64,000 bases of DNA, from NCBI GenBank assembly GCA_937892215.1, contig CALAVE010000025.1, positions 1 to 64,000 on the forward strand, given 5' to 3'. Made by a program: the position numbers and the translations under genes. Positions 36,372-46,235 of the stretch are shown in pieces; position 1 is the stretch's first letter; each line of letters opens with the position of its first letter. Under the pieces are notes generated by a model that was not told the origin of the DNA, made no database searches, and worked only from the letters and a program-made list of their open reading frames with translations. The DNA is from an uncultured Porphyromonadaceae bacterium. GTDB taxonomy: Bacteria; Bacteroidota; Bacteroidia; Bacteroidales; Muribaculaceae.

Positions 36372-37448
36372 TCACGATGAAGTGAGAATGCGAGCCGTAG
36401 TGGCGGCTATTTCCGGCCACTGAAATTGTGTAATATCAAAATTGTAATTATTGGTATTTTCGGCTGTGAGTGTGTGCTCAATGATTTCTTTTAGTTGTGT
36501 TGTATTTCCCGTCTCAAAATAGCATGATTGCGGTAATTGGAGCAGGTGTGTGGCGGGGATGTCGCTTACTATCACCTGAAGATGATAGGATATGGCTTCC
36601 AGCAGGACAAGGGGGAAGCCTTCGTTTTCCGACGGAAGTACAAACAGTCGGGCGTGTGAATAGAGTTGGGCAAGGTCGTTCCCGGCGGTAAATCCGGTGA
36701 AAATCACCTTGTGATGCGTGTCGAGCGCGCGCAGTTCGTTGAGGTAAGTACTGTCGTGGTCGCTACCGCCGGCAATAACCAGTTGCGACACCTGTGGGCA
36801 TTCCTGAACGGCCTTTATGAGATGATGGAACCCTTTCTCCGGTGTGATTCGTCCCACGGCCAGCAGATACTCTCCCGGGATGATGCCTTTGCTGCTGAGG
36901 AAATCGGTCTCGGCCACCGGTACGGCAGGGTGCAGTCCATTAGGTATGTAAGTGCTTTTGCGTCTGATTTTCTCGGCGTATTTCTCCATTTGGAACTTGT
37001 TCACGAAGATTATGCGGTGGCACCAGCGGAGCGATACGTGTTCGCTCAGGCGAAGCAGGGCCTTGGCAAAAGGTCCCCATTTCTTGTGCTCGTAGTTGGC
37101 ACTGTGGTAGGTCATTATCACCTTAAATCCGAAAAGTCGCAGAATAGGTGCGAACAGGCCGGGACCTATGTTGTGTATGTGAACGGCATCGGTGCGGTGG
37201 AAAATGATGTGCATCACGCTGAGGAATGTGTGAAAAAGGGCCTCAAACCCCTTGACGCGTGTTGACGGAAGATCCACGAAAGTAATGTTGGGATAAGTGC
37301 GCGTTGACTCAGGTGTGAGGTAGGGCTTGCGGCGGTAAACCCGGAAGTTCGCGTCGGAGATGAGCGGGTAGATATTTTGGCAGTGCATTTCCACCCCGCC
37401 CTGAATTCCGGGGAATCCCCTCGTTCCGATTACCGCTACCGTCTTCAT
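36372..37448 (-). CDS. Glycosyltransferase family 4, DUF1972/rhamnosyltransferase-like
   Basis: The 358-residue protein begins MKTVAVIGTRGFPGIQGGVE, the signature of the DUF1972 N-terminal domain of rhamnosyl- and related transferases (WchF/RfaB-like). A GT4 C-terminal domain has AVGRITPEKGFHHLIKAV and the ExxxxxxE-type nucleotide-sugar site SENEGFPLVLLEA. It adds a sugar to a lipid-linked glycan at the cytoplasmic face. The start at 37448 leaves 16 bases to the upstream gene's stop; the longer frame would overlap it. It is the last gene of the minus-strand polysaccharide series. Confidence 0.88.
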   Translation of the reverse strand: MKTVAVIGTRGFPGIQGGVEMHCQNIYPLISDANFRVYRRKPYLTPESTRTYPNITFVDLPSTRVKGFEALFHTFLSVMHIIFHRTDAVHIHNIGPGLFAPILRLFGFKVIMTYHSANYEHKKWGPFAKALLRLSEHVSLRWCHRIIFVNKFQMEKYAEKIRRKSTYIPNGLHPAVPVAETDFLSSKGIIPGEYLLAVGRITPEKGFHHLIKAVQECPQVSQLVIAGGSDHDSTYLNELRALDTHHKVIFTGFTAGNDLAQLYSHARLFVLPSENEGFPLVLLEAISYHLQVIVSDIPATHLLQLPQSCYFETGNTTQLKEIIEHTLTAENTNNYNFDITQFQWPEIAATTARILTSS

Positions 37449-37464
37449 CGCTTTAGTGTGGGAA

Positions 37465-38664
37465 TTAGTCGAAATAGATTTTTTCAAGTCTTCCCAGATG
37501 GCTCTCGCCTGAGAAGCGATTCAGGGCATCGCGGGCAATCTCATCGTAATTGAAAGAATAACTGCCGCTCATGACCGAATTAATGCACCGCTCCAGCTCA
37601 ATCTGGTCTCCCCATGTGAATGTGAGACCGTTAGATGGCGATATGAGTTCAGGTATGCCGCCTATTTGCGCCCCCACTACCGGCACGCCGGCGCAAAGCG
37701 CCTCGATGGTGCTGAGCGGATTGTTCTCGTAACATTCCGACGGCTGGATTAAAAGGCGTGCGTGCGAAAGTAAGTGACTGACTTCAACGGCATCAAGGCG
37801 ACCGAGAAACTCTATGTTGGGGAGGTCGTAGTGTGAGATGAGATGCTGTTTCAGTGGGCCACCACCGGCTATTTTCAACTTGTAGGGAAGATTCTTGGCT
37901 GTTTTTAGTAAAGTCTCCACCCCCTTTTCGCTGCTTAGTCTACCTATGTATGTGTAATAGTCCTCTTTGTTGTTGTGTGGAAGGTCTTTCAGTTCCTCAT
38001 GTTTAATGGGATCAAGAAAGTTGTTCACCACATGCAGTTTGTGGGCATTGAACCCACCCTTAATCATCTGCTCTCGCATGAAGTTGCTGGGACAGATGAA
38101 GGCGTGCGTGAACTTCTGCAGCTTGATACGGTTCCATTTCAGGGCTTCGGCCCATGCCAGCGTGCTGGCCGCCATGCTTTCCTTGAAGCATCGCTGAGTG
38201 AGAATGCGCCCCTTATTGAAGAAGCAACGTTCGCACACGTTGCCGCGGTTGAGGCAACTGTAGGCCGGGCATAGGAGTTTGTAGTCGTGCAGAGTCCACA
38301 CCACGCGGCTTCCATAGTCGTGGGCTATTTGCCCCACCACAGGTGAAATGTAGGAGTGGATGTTGTGCAGATGCACCACATCGGGCTTAAATTCGTTAAG
38401 CACTTTCTTGAAGTCTTCCACCACCTTGTAGCCGCCGAGTGTGCGACGGGCAAAGTTTATCTTATCCTTGACCGATGATGTCTTGAACGAGACTTCGGGG
38501 GTTGTGTGAACGTATGGAGCCCTGATAGTGTCCTGATAGTCCATGGTGAAGACCGCCACTTCGTAGCCGTGTGCAGACAGCAAATCCTGGAGGTTGATGG
38601 CAACCACCTCAGCCCCGCCTCGGGTGTAGTAGAACTTATTGACGAGCAGAACGCGCTTATTCAT
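37465..38664 (-). CDS. Glycosyltransferase family 4
   Basis: The 399-residue protein has a GT4 start (MNKRVLLVNKFYYTRGGAEVV), a nucleotide-sugar domain (YIGRLSSEKGVETLL, about residue 230) and the acidic motif ECYENNPLSTIEALCAGVP. A cysteine group (about 130-150; LCPAYSCLNRGNVCERCF) is common in this capsule transferase subgroup. The open frame continues 67 codons upstream of the chosen start, but that part is low-complexity and improbable. It probably acts with the neighbouring GT4 enzymes on one repeat unit. Confidence 0.88.
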   Translation of the reverse strand: MNKRVLLVNKFYYTRGGAEVVAINLQDLLSAHGYEVAVFTMDYQDTIRAPYVHTTPEVSFKTSSVKDKINFARRTLGGYKVVEDFKKVLNEFKPDVVHLHNIHSYISPVVGQIAHDYGSRVVWTLHDYKLLCPAYSCLNRGNVCERCFFNKGRILTQRCFKESMAASTLAWAEALKWNRIKLQKFTHAFICPSNFMREQMIKGGFNAHKLHVVNNFLDPIKHEELKDLPHNNKEDYYTYIGRLSSEKGVETLLKTAKNLPYKLKIAGGGPLKQHLISHYDLPNIEFLGRLDAVEVSHLLSHARLLIQPSECYENNPLSTIEALCAGVPVVGAQIGGIPELISPSNGLTFTWGDQIELERCINSVMSGSYSFNYDEIARDALNRFSGESHLGRLEKIYFD

Positions 38665-38778
38665 AGAGGTAAAAAGGACATAGAAAGTGACACGCTTAAT
38701 ATAATATAACGTAACAAGTGAGATATTATTGTTAAAGATGCTGACTGAAAGTGTGCGCGTCTCACCTTGAAAGTTCCA

Positions 38779-38802
38779 ATAAGAAGTGCGAAAGGTTCTT
38801 AT
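38779..38802 (-). terminator. Hairpin after the 38807-39928 glycosyltransferase
   Basis: ATAAGAA (38779-38785) pairs with TTCTTAT (38796-38802). On the minus strand TGGAACTTTC follows, so termination may be partial. It lies in a 142-base A/T-rich gap with nothing else recognisable. Confidence 0.45.
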
Positions 38803-38806
38803 GAGC

Positions 38807-39928
38807 TTAGTGATTGAGTTTAGGCAAGATTTCTGTTTCGAATACCTTAACCATGGTTCGGGCACAACCGTTGTTGGTTAATGTATCACGGATGGATACG
38901 CAGTTAGCATGATAAGTGGGATAGTTCTCTATTGCTTTTGCAAGATCGGTCTCATCCCAGTTAGCGCGTGCCACGCCTAACTCATGCTCTTGAATGAATG
39001 GTGCGGAAGTCGGTATAGTGTTGCTTATGATTGGGGTTCCGCTGATTATAGCTTCGGGAATTGAAACCATGTTGAGGTCATGCAGAGTGTTGATAAGCAT
39101 AGCGGTAGCGGTTCTAAGCATAAGGGCCATTTCCTCATGCCGCATAAATCCGTGGAACTGAACTGATCCTTCCACATTTTGCTGCCGGGCTAGTTCTTTT
39201 AGTGTTTCGCAATAGTCACCGTCACCAATAATGAGTAGCTTGAAGTCGGCATACTGCGGATAATTGTGAATTAGGGTAGCAAAAGATTTGATAGATATAT
39301 CAATGCCTTTTGCTGCGATTAGACGTGAAACAATGATGAAATGACGCTTTACTTCGTCAGAAGGAAACAGGATAGCTCCATTCGCGCCATGGTCAACGCA
39401 TGTTTTACTCACATTGTGCGTGTATTGTGAAATGAACTTGCGGGCTCGCTCGCTGCGAGCCACTACTCGTGACTTTCGCATGAAGAGGGGCACGATTATG
39501 TTATACCAGAAACGTGCAGGTATTTTGAAGAACTTGCGCTGATGAATGTCCATTTCCTGCCATATAATTAGCTTGCGTCCAAGGCATCGGGATGCTATAA
39601 GTGAAGAAACTGCAAATGCCTCACTTGCAATAGCAAAGTCGAATTGTGAGGAATTCTCCTTTATCCATCTGTTCATCCCTTTAGGAAATGGGATTAGGTC
39701 TGGTTTGAAAACGCTTGGCCAGCGGGAGGGGAAAAAAACTACCCTAAAATCATATGATTCCTCCTGTAGTGGCTGGAACTCTTCACTGGCAAGAATAGTT
39801 ACAGAATGTCCGTTGCTGACAAAGCCTTGGGCAAAGTTACATATCATGCAGTCCTTTATGGAATTGCGACGAGTTATTACGCCTTTTTCCGATGTTGATA
39901 ATATGCAGTTGATAATCAGTATGTTCAT
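38807..39928 (-). CDS. Glycosyltransferase family 4 (GT1-like fold)
   Basis: The 373-residue protein has a GT-B plan. The N-terminal half holds GVITRRNSIKDCMICNFAQG, and the donor-binding half has FIIVSRLIAAKGIDISIKSF, LLIIGDGDY and the SIPEAIISGTP motif in place of the usual E-rich loop. The exact sugar is unknown. The base composition is more A/T-rich than the housekeeping genes, as is that of the neighbours to 42.5 kb. It starts at the first ATG after a 170-base divergent gap. Confidence 0.8.
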   Translation of the reverse strand: MNILIINCILSTSEKGVITRRNSIKDCMICNFAQGFVSNGHSVTILASEEFQPLQEESYDFRVVFFPSRWPSVFKPDLIPFPKGMNRWIKENSSQFDFAIASEAFAVSSLIASRCLGRKLIIWQEMDIHQRKFFKIPARFWYNIIVPLFMRKSRVVARSERARKFISQYTHNVSKTCVDHGANGAILFPSDEVKRHFIIVSRLIAAKGIDISIKSFATLIHNYPQYADFKLLIIGDGDYCETLKELARQQNVEGSVQFHGFMRHEEMALMLRTATAMLINTLHDLNMVSIPEAIISGTPIISNTIPTSAPFIQEHELGVARANWDETDLAKAIENYPTYHANCVSIRDTLTNNGCARTMVKVFETEILPKLNH

Positions 39929-40064
39929 GTAGCAATATAACTCTGGGGTTAAAAAGTGGGGTAAAGTTAAGAATTTTTGGGGAGAATAAAGAAAATGACA
40001 GAATAAAATGTTTTGGTATGTTATTATGTTTATTTAAAAATAGGTGTTTTCAAGAAAAATGGTT

Positions 40065-40072
40065 TATCTTTG
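40065..40072 (+). promoter_or_regulatory. -7 element TATCTTTG before the GT2 gene
   Basis: An exact TAnnTTTG match 30 bases before the start codon, without a clear -33 TTG. It gives this plus-strand gene a possible promoter of its own. Confidence 0.5.
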
Positions 40073-40101
40073 CAGTCGAATTCTGACTATTAAGAACAAG
40101 A

Positions 40102-41082
40102 ATGGCGTTAGTATCTATAATAATACCTGCTTACAATGCGGCTCCATTTATTAGCCGATGTGTGGAAAGTGCCCTGAATCAGACCTATAAGGACTGTGAA
40201 ATGGTTATAGTGGATGACGGAAGCACGGATGACACTCCTATGGTTATAGACAATCTTGCAATGGAACATAGTAACATTACGGTGGTTCATCAGGCGAACA
40301 GAGGGCTTGCTGAGGCGCGTAAAGCAGGCATTCACGCTTCAAAGGGAGACTATATAGTGCATCTTGATGCGGACGACTGGTTGACGTCGGATGCGATTGA
40401 GAAACTAATGAAGCGTTGTACGGAACTAGACCTTGATTACTGCGCCGGTATCCCCAGAGTGTATTTCTCTGAGACAAGCATAGAACCGAGCCCGCGCCCA
40501 TTTACGGGGGTCTTCAATGACTGGGAGTTCCTGAACATCATTCTAACCCCAGAGGGAAATCTGCCGAGTTGGGGCTGTATTGCCAAGCGTATGTTATGGA
40601 ACGATGATGTGTTTCCTCCCTCGAGCACGGTGCTGCCCAATGAAGATCTGCTATTGAATGTAGGCCTATCGAAGCGAATTAATAAAGCCGGCATTTTCAA
40701 TGATTTAGTGGTGTGTTATTATTACTTGAATCCGCAATCGCTTACTGCGCTTGGCACGTTGTATAAGCAGAAATTGTGGGCAAGTTATTTCGCTTTTATA
40801 CGGAGCCAATTGCTGACACGCAGGCTCTTGGCCAAGTGTGAGCCCAAGCTTCGGTTACTAGAGGTGGACCATATAGCATTTCATATTGATAAGATAAAGA
40901 CCGAGGACTCATGGATACAGAGTGTGTATAAGTATGACTCGAAAAATTTCCCCAAGAAATACAGGATACTTCACAAACTGATTAAGCATCCGCGTATAGC
41001 AAGATTTTCGGTGAGAACTTACCAGACTCTGAAAGCAATGTTTGCAAAGAGTACCCGTATGCCGTTCAAGGCCGATAAATGA
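40102..41082 (+). CDS. Glycosyltransferase family 2
   Basis: The 326-residue GT-A enzyme has the classic start VSIIIPAYNAAPFISRCVES, the nucleotide-binding VDDGSTDDT and the DxD-type metal site HLDADDW near residue 95. It is transcribed against all its polysaccharide neighbours, between wzx and the 38807-39928 transferase, as if inserted. It is cytosolic, with no membrane segments apparent. The sugar is unknown. Confidence 0.88.
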   Translation: MALVSIIIPAYNAAPFISRCVESALNQTYKDCEMVIVDDGSTDDTPMVIDNLAMEHSNITVVHQANRGLAEARKAGIHASKGDYIVHLDADDWLTSDAIEKLMKRCTELDLDYCAGIPRVYFSETSIEPSPRPFTGVFNDWEFLNIILTPEGNLPSWGCIAKRMLWNDDVFPPSSTVLPNEDLLLNVGLSKRINKAGIFNDLVVCYYYLNPQSLTALGTLYKQKLWASYFAFIRSQLLTRRLLAKCEPKLRLLEVDHIAFHIDKIKTEDSWIQSVYKYDSKNFPKKYRILHKLIKHPRIARFSVRTYQTLKAMFAKSTRMPFKADK

Positions 41083-41112
41083 GGAGGAATTGGTCGCCCC
41101 CCTATAATTGTG

Positions 41113-42543
41113 TTATTGTATCAGTACCTTTTTGGCACGCAAGAGCTTGCTCTTGGCGAGCATGAACATGTCTCTCTTGAAAAAGTAGCACAGAAATCCT
41201 ATAGCTATAGCATATACGATGCTTCCTAACAGCAATGCCAGGAAATGAGAACCGTTGAGCAGAAGACTGATTAGGTAGGCCGGACTAGCAGCGACAAGAG
41301 CAAGGAAAATATTCTTCAGGTAAATGTAGGAAAATTTCAGGAAACTTATCCCGGTTATAGAGTGTGCCTTGAATATATAGATAATAAGGGCTACAAATGC
41401 AATGACTATGTTAGAGAAAATCATGGCAAAGATACCGTAGTCAATCATTAGGAATACAAAGAGGATAATAAGCCCTTTTTCAAGCACCTGTATGTTTCGG
41501 ATTACGGATGTCTTGTCATAAATTTTGAAGACAATTGCGGTGAAATTCTCAATTGGGCTTATGAGTCCAAGAATTGAGATTGCCTGCAAATATGGAATAA
41601 TTGGGTACCATTTTTCAGCAAGAATACACTTAATAATGGGGGAACTCATGCAAATGAGAAAGAAGATGAGAACGGAGTTTACAAAGGTCATAGCGTTGAA
41701 CGAAGAAATTATTGCATGATTCTTCTCATCATTGTTGTTCTTCTTTGCTATGAGAATATAGGAAGTGTTGCTGATGGATATCTCAAGGGAATTGGTGGGG
41801 GTTTCCTGTATTTTCTGGGCCTGTCCCAGATAACCTGCTTCCACGAATGAATAGTATTTTCCCAAGACAAAGGTATAGATGTTTTTAGAGATTTGAATAA
41901 CTGAGTAGGAAATAAATAGATTGAAGCCGAAATTCCAGAACTTGCGGAAGCGTGACTTGTCGAATTCAAACTTGATTTTCCAGTCGGTGAATAGGACAAG
42001 TCCCAGAAAATACATGACCGAGAAGCCTACTTGAAGTTCCACGAGCGCAAAGTATCCAAAGCCTGACATTGCCATAATTATGGCGATGCAGAGAGCCGAG
42101 GAGATAGCACCTATATTAATTACTGCAATTAGACGAAATTGAAGTTTTGAGCGCACTTTAGCTATCTGTGCGAGTGAAAGTCCGCTGAAAACGGCACTTA
42201 TTCCCATGCAAGTCATTATGATTATAATCTCATCACGCCCGAAAAATCTTGCGATAAGTGGGGCTATCGCTATGTAAACGAGGCAAAGAGCCACCCCCAT
42301 TGCAAAATTGAATACGAATACGGTGTTGAAGTCTCGTTCACTGGGCTCCTTATACATGAGAAGGCTGTCGGCCAATCCGCAGTCAATTAGCACCCATATT
42401 ACAGATGTGAAAACAGCCACTATTCCCACAAGGCCGAAGTCCGCCGGAGAAAGTATATAACTTAAGATGATGGTTCCTACGAAAGAAATTAGGTTCGTCC
42501 CAAATCGTTCAATGAAGTTCCATATGTAATATATGAGTTTCAT
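41113..42543 (-). CDS. wzx: Wzx-type polysaccharide flippase
   Basis: The 476-residue protein has about twelve to fourteen hydrophobic segments and the MOP/polysaccharide-biosynthesis (WzxC-like) pattern: an early SYILSPADFGLVGIVAVFTS, and later ISISNTSYILIAKKNNNDEK. It should flip undecaprenyl-linked repeat units across the inner membrane. Its start overlaps the polymerase stop by four bases (ATGA), so the pair is translationally coupled. It is A/T-rich relative to the window. Confidence 0.85.
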   Translation of the reverse strand: MKLIYYIWNFIERFGTNLISFVGTIILSYILSPADFGLVGIVAVFTSVIWVLIDCGLADSLLMYKEPSERDFNTVFVFNFAMGVALCLVYIAIAPLIARFFGRDEIIIIMTCMGISAVFSGLSLAQIAKVRSKLQFRLIAVINIGAISSALCIAIIMAMSGFGYFALVELQVGFSVMYFLGLVLFTDWKIKFEFDKSRFRKFWNFGFNLFISYSVIQISKNIYTFVLGKYYSFVEAGYLGQAQKIQETPTNSLEISISNTSYILIAKKNNNDEKNHAIISSFNAMTFVNSVLIFFLICMSSPIIKCILAEKWYPIIPYLQAISILGLISPIENFTAIVFKIYDKTSVIRNIQVLEKGLIILFVFLMIDYGIFAMIFSNIVIAFVALIIYIFKAHSITGISFLKFSYIYLKNIFLALVAASPAYLISLLLNGSHFLALLLGSIVYAIAIGFLCYFFKRDMFMLAKSKLLRAKKVLIQ

Positions 42544-43850
42544 GCAGTAGGATTATCGTTGGTTTGCGGTGCGTGGATGGACTGAGGCCATGACTGGGCG
42601 ATAAAATAAAGGAAGAACAACTCCATATATGCATTCCGCAAAGAGTCGGTGTAAAGGTAAAGCAGCAGGATGGAGAAGAGGATGAAAAGTTGCAGGTTGT
42701 TGTCGCGCTCTAAAATTTTGTCTTGCGGAACTAAAATCAGCCAGATGAAAAATGCCAAGGTGAGCATCAGCCCAATGAATCCCACTTGAATAATTACGTG
42801 GAATGCGTAGGGAACTGTACCGATAAATAGCCATTTGTAATCGTTGAAAAAGTCGGAGTCTGGGACGATTGTACCGCCCTTGAAGTGCCCCACGCCATAC
42901 CCGACAAGCTGATGCCCCGGATTCTCCTCGAACACCTCTTCCAGAAGAAGAAACTTGGTGAAGCGAGGAATGTCCTCAACTTCATCTGAATCGTTATCTA
43001 CAAGCCATTTGGCGTATTTCTCGTTGTCATCACCATCCGCTATAAGATATCCTTCTATGTAGTAGTCAAGGGAGAATACATCACCCATGCTGCCTCCGGT
43101 AGCCACAACGTAGGCAGTGGCACCACCCCATAGTAACAGCAGTAATACCGGAACCGCGAAGATAAGCCGGATGAAGATTTTGCGGTTGATGGGGATGATG
43201 AGCAAGAAGTACAAGGCCAGAAACAGGAAACTGATTTTGGTCTCGTTTAGGAACGTTGGAATAAGCAGAAGAATCAGGATGAAATTGTCGGAAATGCTCT
43301 TAAGCAATCGGTCTGGGTCGATGCGCTTCTGCAGCAGATAGAACGACGACGCGTAGATTAGCGTGGAGATGATGCCGGAATGCCAGTTGCCCAGCGAGCC
43401 GCCCACGTGGTCGCCCGCTCCGTAGCGTATGAATTGCTCCACTATGCAAAACACCTGTATTACGAGGAATATGAACAGCGACTTGTCGAAAGATGCCGTG
43501 AAGTCCTGCCACTGTCTCTCGTCCTGCATGAAGTAGCGCAGGATGGGCATGATGAAGATGTATGCTATGAAGTCGCGCATCCCGTTGAGATAGAACAGCA
43601 GGTCCATCCCGTTGAAGATGATTGTTGTGACGGCAGTGAACGCCAAGGCGATGGTGGCGATAATCAGGTCGCGTTTGTCCCTGATGGTGATCAGCCCCAG
43701 AATCACAATCACTGCGTCAAAGAGCAGGTTGATGTAGGATGTCAGTTCACCCAATGGTGGTATAATCTCATCAGCTACAAAGCACCAAGTAAGTCTTATC
43801 CACAGGGCTGTGAACAAGACTTGCTTTATGAACTGGCTGCGGTCTGACAT
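42540..43850 (-). CDS. wzy: Wzy-type O-antigen/capsule polymerase
   Basis: The 436-residue protein has ten or more hydrophobic segments and a large hydrophilic loop (about 265-320: DDNEKYAKWLVDNDSDEVED), the layout of Wzy polymerases. Sequence identity in this family is low, so the call rests on topology and context between wzc and wzx. It would join flipped repeat units in the periplasm. A member of the O-antigen ligase family is the alternative. Confidence 0.75.
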   Translation of the reverse strand: MSDRSQFIKQVLFTALWIRLTWCFVADEIIPPLGELTSYINLLFDAVIVILGLITIRDKRDLIIATIALAFTAVTTIIFNGMDLLFYLNGMRDFIAYIFIMPILRYFMQDERQWQDFTASFDKSLFIFLVIQVFCIVEQFIRYGAGDHVGGSLGNWHSGIISTLIYASSFYLLQKRIDPDRLLKSISDNFILILLLIPTFLNETKISFLFLALYFLLIIPINRKIFIRLIFAVPVLLLLLWGGATAYVVATGGSMGDVFSLDYYIEGYLIADGDDNEKYAKWLVDNDSDEVEDIPRFTKFLLLEEVFEENPGHQLVGYGVGHFKGGTIVPDSDFFNDYKWLFIGTVPYAFHVIIQVGFIGLMLTLAFFIWLILVPQDKILERDNNLQLFILFSILLLYLYTDSLRNAYMELFFLYFIAQSWPQSIHAPQTNDNPTA

Positions 43851-43880
43851 GATGTGATGGCGATTCAGCAGAGGTCCTTG

Positions 43881-46199
43881 TTAATCATCAGAAAATCCGT
43901 AGCCGTAACTGTGCGACTGATTGAGCTTGGTGTCGTTGAGTACCACGGCCGGATTGGGTAACTGTCCGCGCTGCATAGCCTCGTTGAACACATGGAGGAC
44001 ACTGCGCTTGGTGTAGTTGGCTCTGGTAACGAATATTGTTGCGTGCGAGAACTTCGACAGTGAGAATGTGTCGCTTATGATTCCTATCGGGGCCGAGTCA
44101 ACGATGACGATGTCGTAGGCCTCGCAGAGGTCCTTGAACAGTTGCTCCGTGCGGTCGCTGTTAAGCAGTTCCGATGGATTGGGAGGAATGGCTCCGCCCA
44201 CAAACACGTCTAGGTTGTCGATGCCGTTCACCGTCTGTGCCAGGTCGGAAATCACGCTCCTGTTCTGTGACAGATAGGAAGTGACACCAGGCATTTCTTT
44301 GAGGTTCAGCACTTCAGCGAGTTTGGGATTGCGGATATCCATACCCACAAGGGCCACTCGCTTACCCAGAAGGGCGAACGACGCTGCTATGTTGGCGCTT
44401 ACGAAGGATTTACCCTCACCGCTCACCGTGGATGTGACAAGAACCACCTTGTCGTCGTCAGAAGGTAGCATGAACTGGAGGTTGTTGCGCACCAGTTTGA
44501 ACAGTTCCACAATTGAGGAATTCTTGCCTGGCAGAACCACGAGTTGGCTCGAGTGGGTGTTGTTACATATTTCGCCCAGAATAGGAGCCTTGGTGAGTGA
44601 GGCAAGTTCCTCCTGAGTTGAGAACTTGGTGTTGAGCAAGTTCTTGAGGTAGAGGACCACGATGGGAATCAATAGACCCAGTAGCAGAGCCAGCCCTATG
44701 ACGAGGGTTGACTTGGGGCTGTCGGGTTTGGTCTGTGAGTAGGGCTTGTCGATAACTCTGCCCTTAGGTGCCGTGGCCGCCAGTGTGAGAGAGTTCTCCT
44801 CACGTTTTTGCAGCAGGAACGTGTATAGCGCGTTCTGGATTCCCTGCTCGCGGTAGAGGTCCAGCACCTGACGCTCTTGCGAAGGCATATTACTCATCTG
44901 TCCCAGTGAGGAACTGCTTATGCTCTTTGCCTGGGCTATCTGTACCTGAAGCGCGCTAAGCGTGTTGTCTATGCCGTGCACCACGTTGTTTCTCATGTGG
45001 TCAATCTGTGCGTCCAGTTCCTGCAGGGCCTGATTGTTGGGCAGTGCGCTGCCTTCCAGTTTCATGCGCTTCATGATAAGACCGTTGTAGGCGGCGATTG
45101 AGCCGGAGGCCGAGGTGGAGTCGGCGCTGAACGGAATGTAGGCGTACTTGTTTTCAGGATTCTTGACAAAATCTTTTATCATGGCCACTATCCTGTAGCG
45201 TGTTTCCAGTGTTATGGCACGTTGTGCGGCATATTCCTGCTTGGTAATCACGGCCTTAGCCTGCTGGGTCGGGTCCACTATGTTGTTTTTGCGCTTAAAG
45301 TCCTCGATGTTCGATTCGCTCTTGGCCAGGTCCTTATAGATTATTGCCAGACGCTCGTCAATGAATTTGCCGGTATTCAGCGCGTTGTCGTTTTTCTCTT
45401 GCTGGTTGCGGTCGTTGTAGATGCGCTCCAGGGTGTTGAGGATATCCTTACCGCGTTTCTTGTTGGTGTCGGCCACGCGTATATAGATTACGTTCGCTTT
45501 CTTCGACGCCAGTTTCACAAACATCTTGGTGAGCAGGTATTCCGACATCATGTCGTTACCCGACACAGCCACGTTAATGGCCACTTCCTTGCCGGGAACG
45601 AAATGCTTGGTTTTTTTCACCACGTAAATGCCGTAAGGGGTCTTAACGGTGGTGGGTAGTTCTTGGTTGTTAAGTGAAGTTAGCGTGGTGAACAGGCCTT
45701 TTTTCACCGTTATGTCGGCTTTACCTGATTCTTTTAACTTAATCTTGAACTGTAACGCTGTGGAAAGCGTGTCGAAGAGTTCGGCCGGGGCGTCGAGTTC
45801 CACCGGTGAGGTGTTGTAATGGTTTACCTTCTTCAGCAAGTTCTTCTTCTCAAAGTAGGAACGGTTCAGTTTCAGTTCACTAATCACCTCCTTGCGTATC
45901 TCATGTGAATTGATTACGAAAACCTCATCATCCACCTTCGACCCCCCAAGTCCGCCTGTGAGGTTCTTCAATATTGCCGCCGATGACCCTGTGGCGCCAC
46001 CGGATTTCTCGTCGTTGATAAGGATGTTGGAGATGATTAGGTAGGTGTTTGGTGTGCGATACAGGTACAGCCCTGCCACAAGGAGGCAGAATACTATTGA
46101 TGCCAGAAACAGCCACCAATACTTGGCATATTTGCTGAGCAGGGCGCTGAAGTCGATATATTGCTGTGGATTCTCGTTGTATTTAGTGTTTTCGTTCAT
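43881..46199 (-). CDS. wzc: Wzc-type chain-length determinant and tyrosine autokinase
   Basis: The 772-residue inner-membrane protein has the full bacterial tyrosine kinase plan. A Wzz domain has TM1 near residue 30 and TM2 near 500 (TLVIGLALLLGLLIPIVVLYL), with a long periplasmic coiled-coil between. The cytoplasmic ATPase has Walker A with Lys597 (VTSTVSGEGKS), Walker A' (VALVGMDIRNPKL) and Walker B (YDIVIVDSAPIG). The C-terminal tail is short and holds only two tyrosines (SYGYGF), fewer than the usual cluster. It controls polymer length and export with Wza. Confidence 0.93.
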   Translation of the reverse strand: MNENTKYNENPQQYIDFSALLSKYAKYWWLFLASIVFCLLVAGLYLYRTPNTYLIISNILINDEKSGGATGSSAAILKNLTGGLGGSKVDDEVFVINSHEIRKEVISELKLNRSYFEKKNLLKKVNHYNTSPVELDAPAELFDTLSTALQFKIKLKESGKADITVKKGLFTTLTSLNNQELPTTVKTPYGIYVVKKTKHFVPGKEVAINVAVSGNDMMSEYLLTKMFVKLASKKANVIYIRVADTNKKRGKDILNTLERIYNDRNQQEKNDNALNTGKFIDERLAIIYKDLAKSESNIEDFKRKNNIVDPTQQAKAVITKQEYAAQRAITLETRYRIVAMIKDFVKNPENKYAYIPFSADSTSASGSIAAYNGLIMKRMKLEGSALPNNQALQELDAQIDHMRNNVVHGIDNTLSALQVQIAQAKSISSSSLGQMSNMPSQERQVLDLYREQGIQNALYTFLLQKREENSLTLAATAPKGRVIDKPYSQTKPDSPKSTLVIGLALLLGLLIPIVVLYLKNLLNTKFSTQEELASLTKAPILGEICNNTHSSQLVVLPGKNSSIVELFKLVRNNLQFMLPSDDDKVVLVTSTVSGEGKSFVSANIAASFALLGKRVALVGMDIRNPKLAEVLNLKEMPGVTSYLSQNRSVISDLAQTVNGIDNLDVFVGGAIPPNPSELLNSDRTEQLFKDLCEAYDIVIVDSAPIGIISDTFSLSKFSHATIFVTRANYTKRSVLHVFNEAMQRGQLPNPAVVLNDTKLNQSHSYGYGFSDD

Positions 46200-46235
46200 T
46201 TCTTGCTTTGTGATTAGTGAAACTGAAAGACGCGC

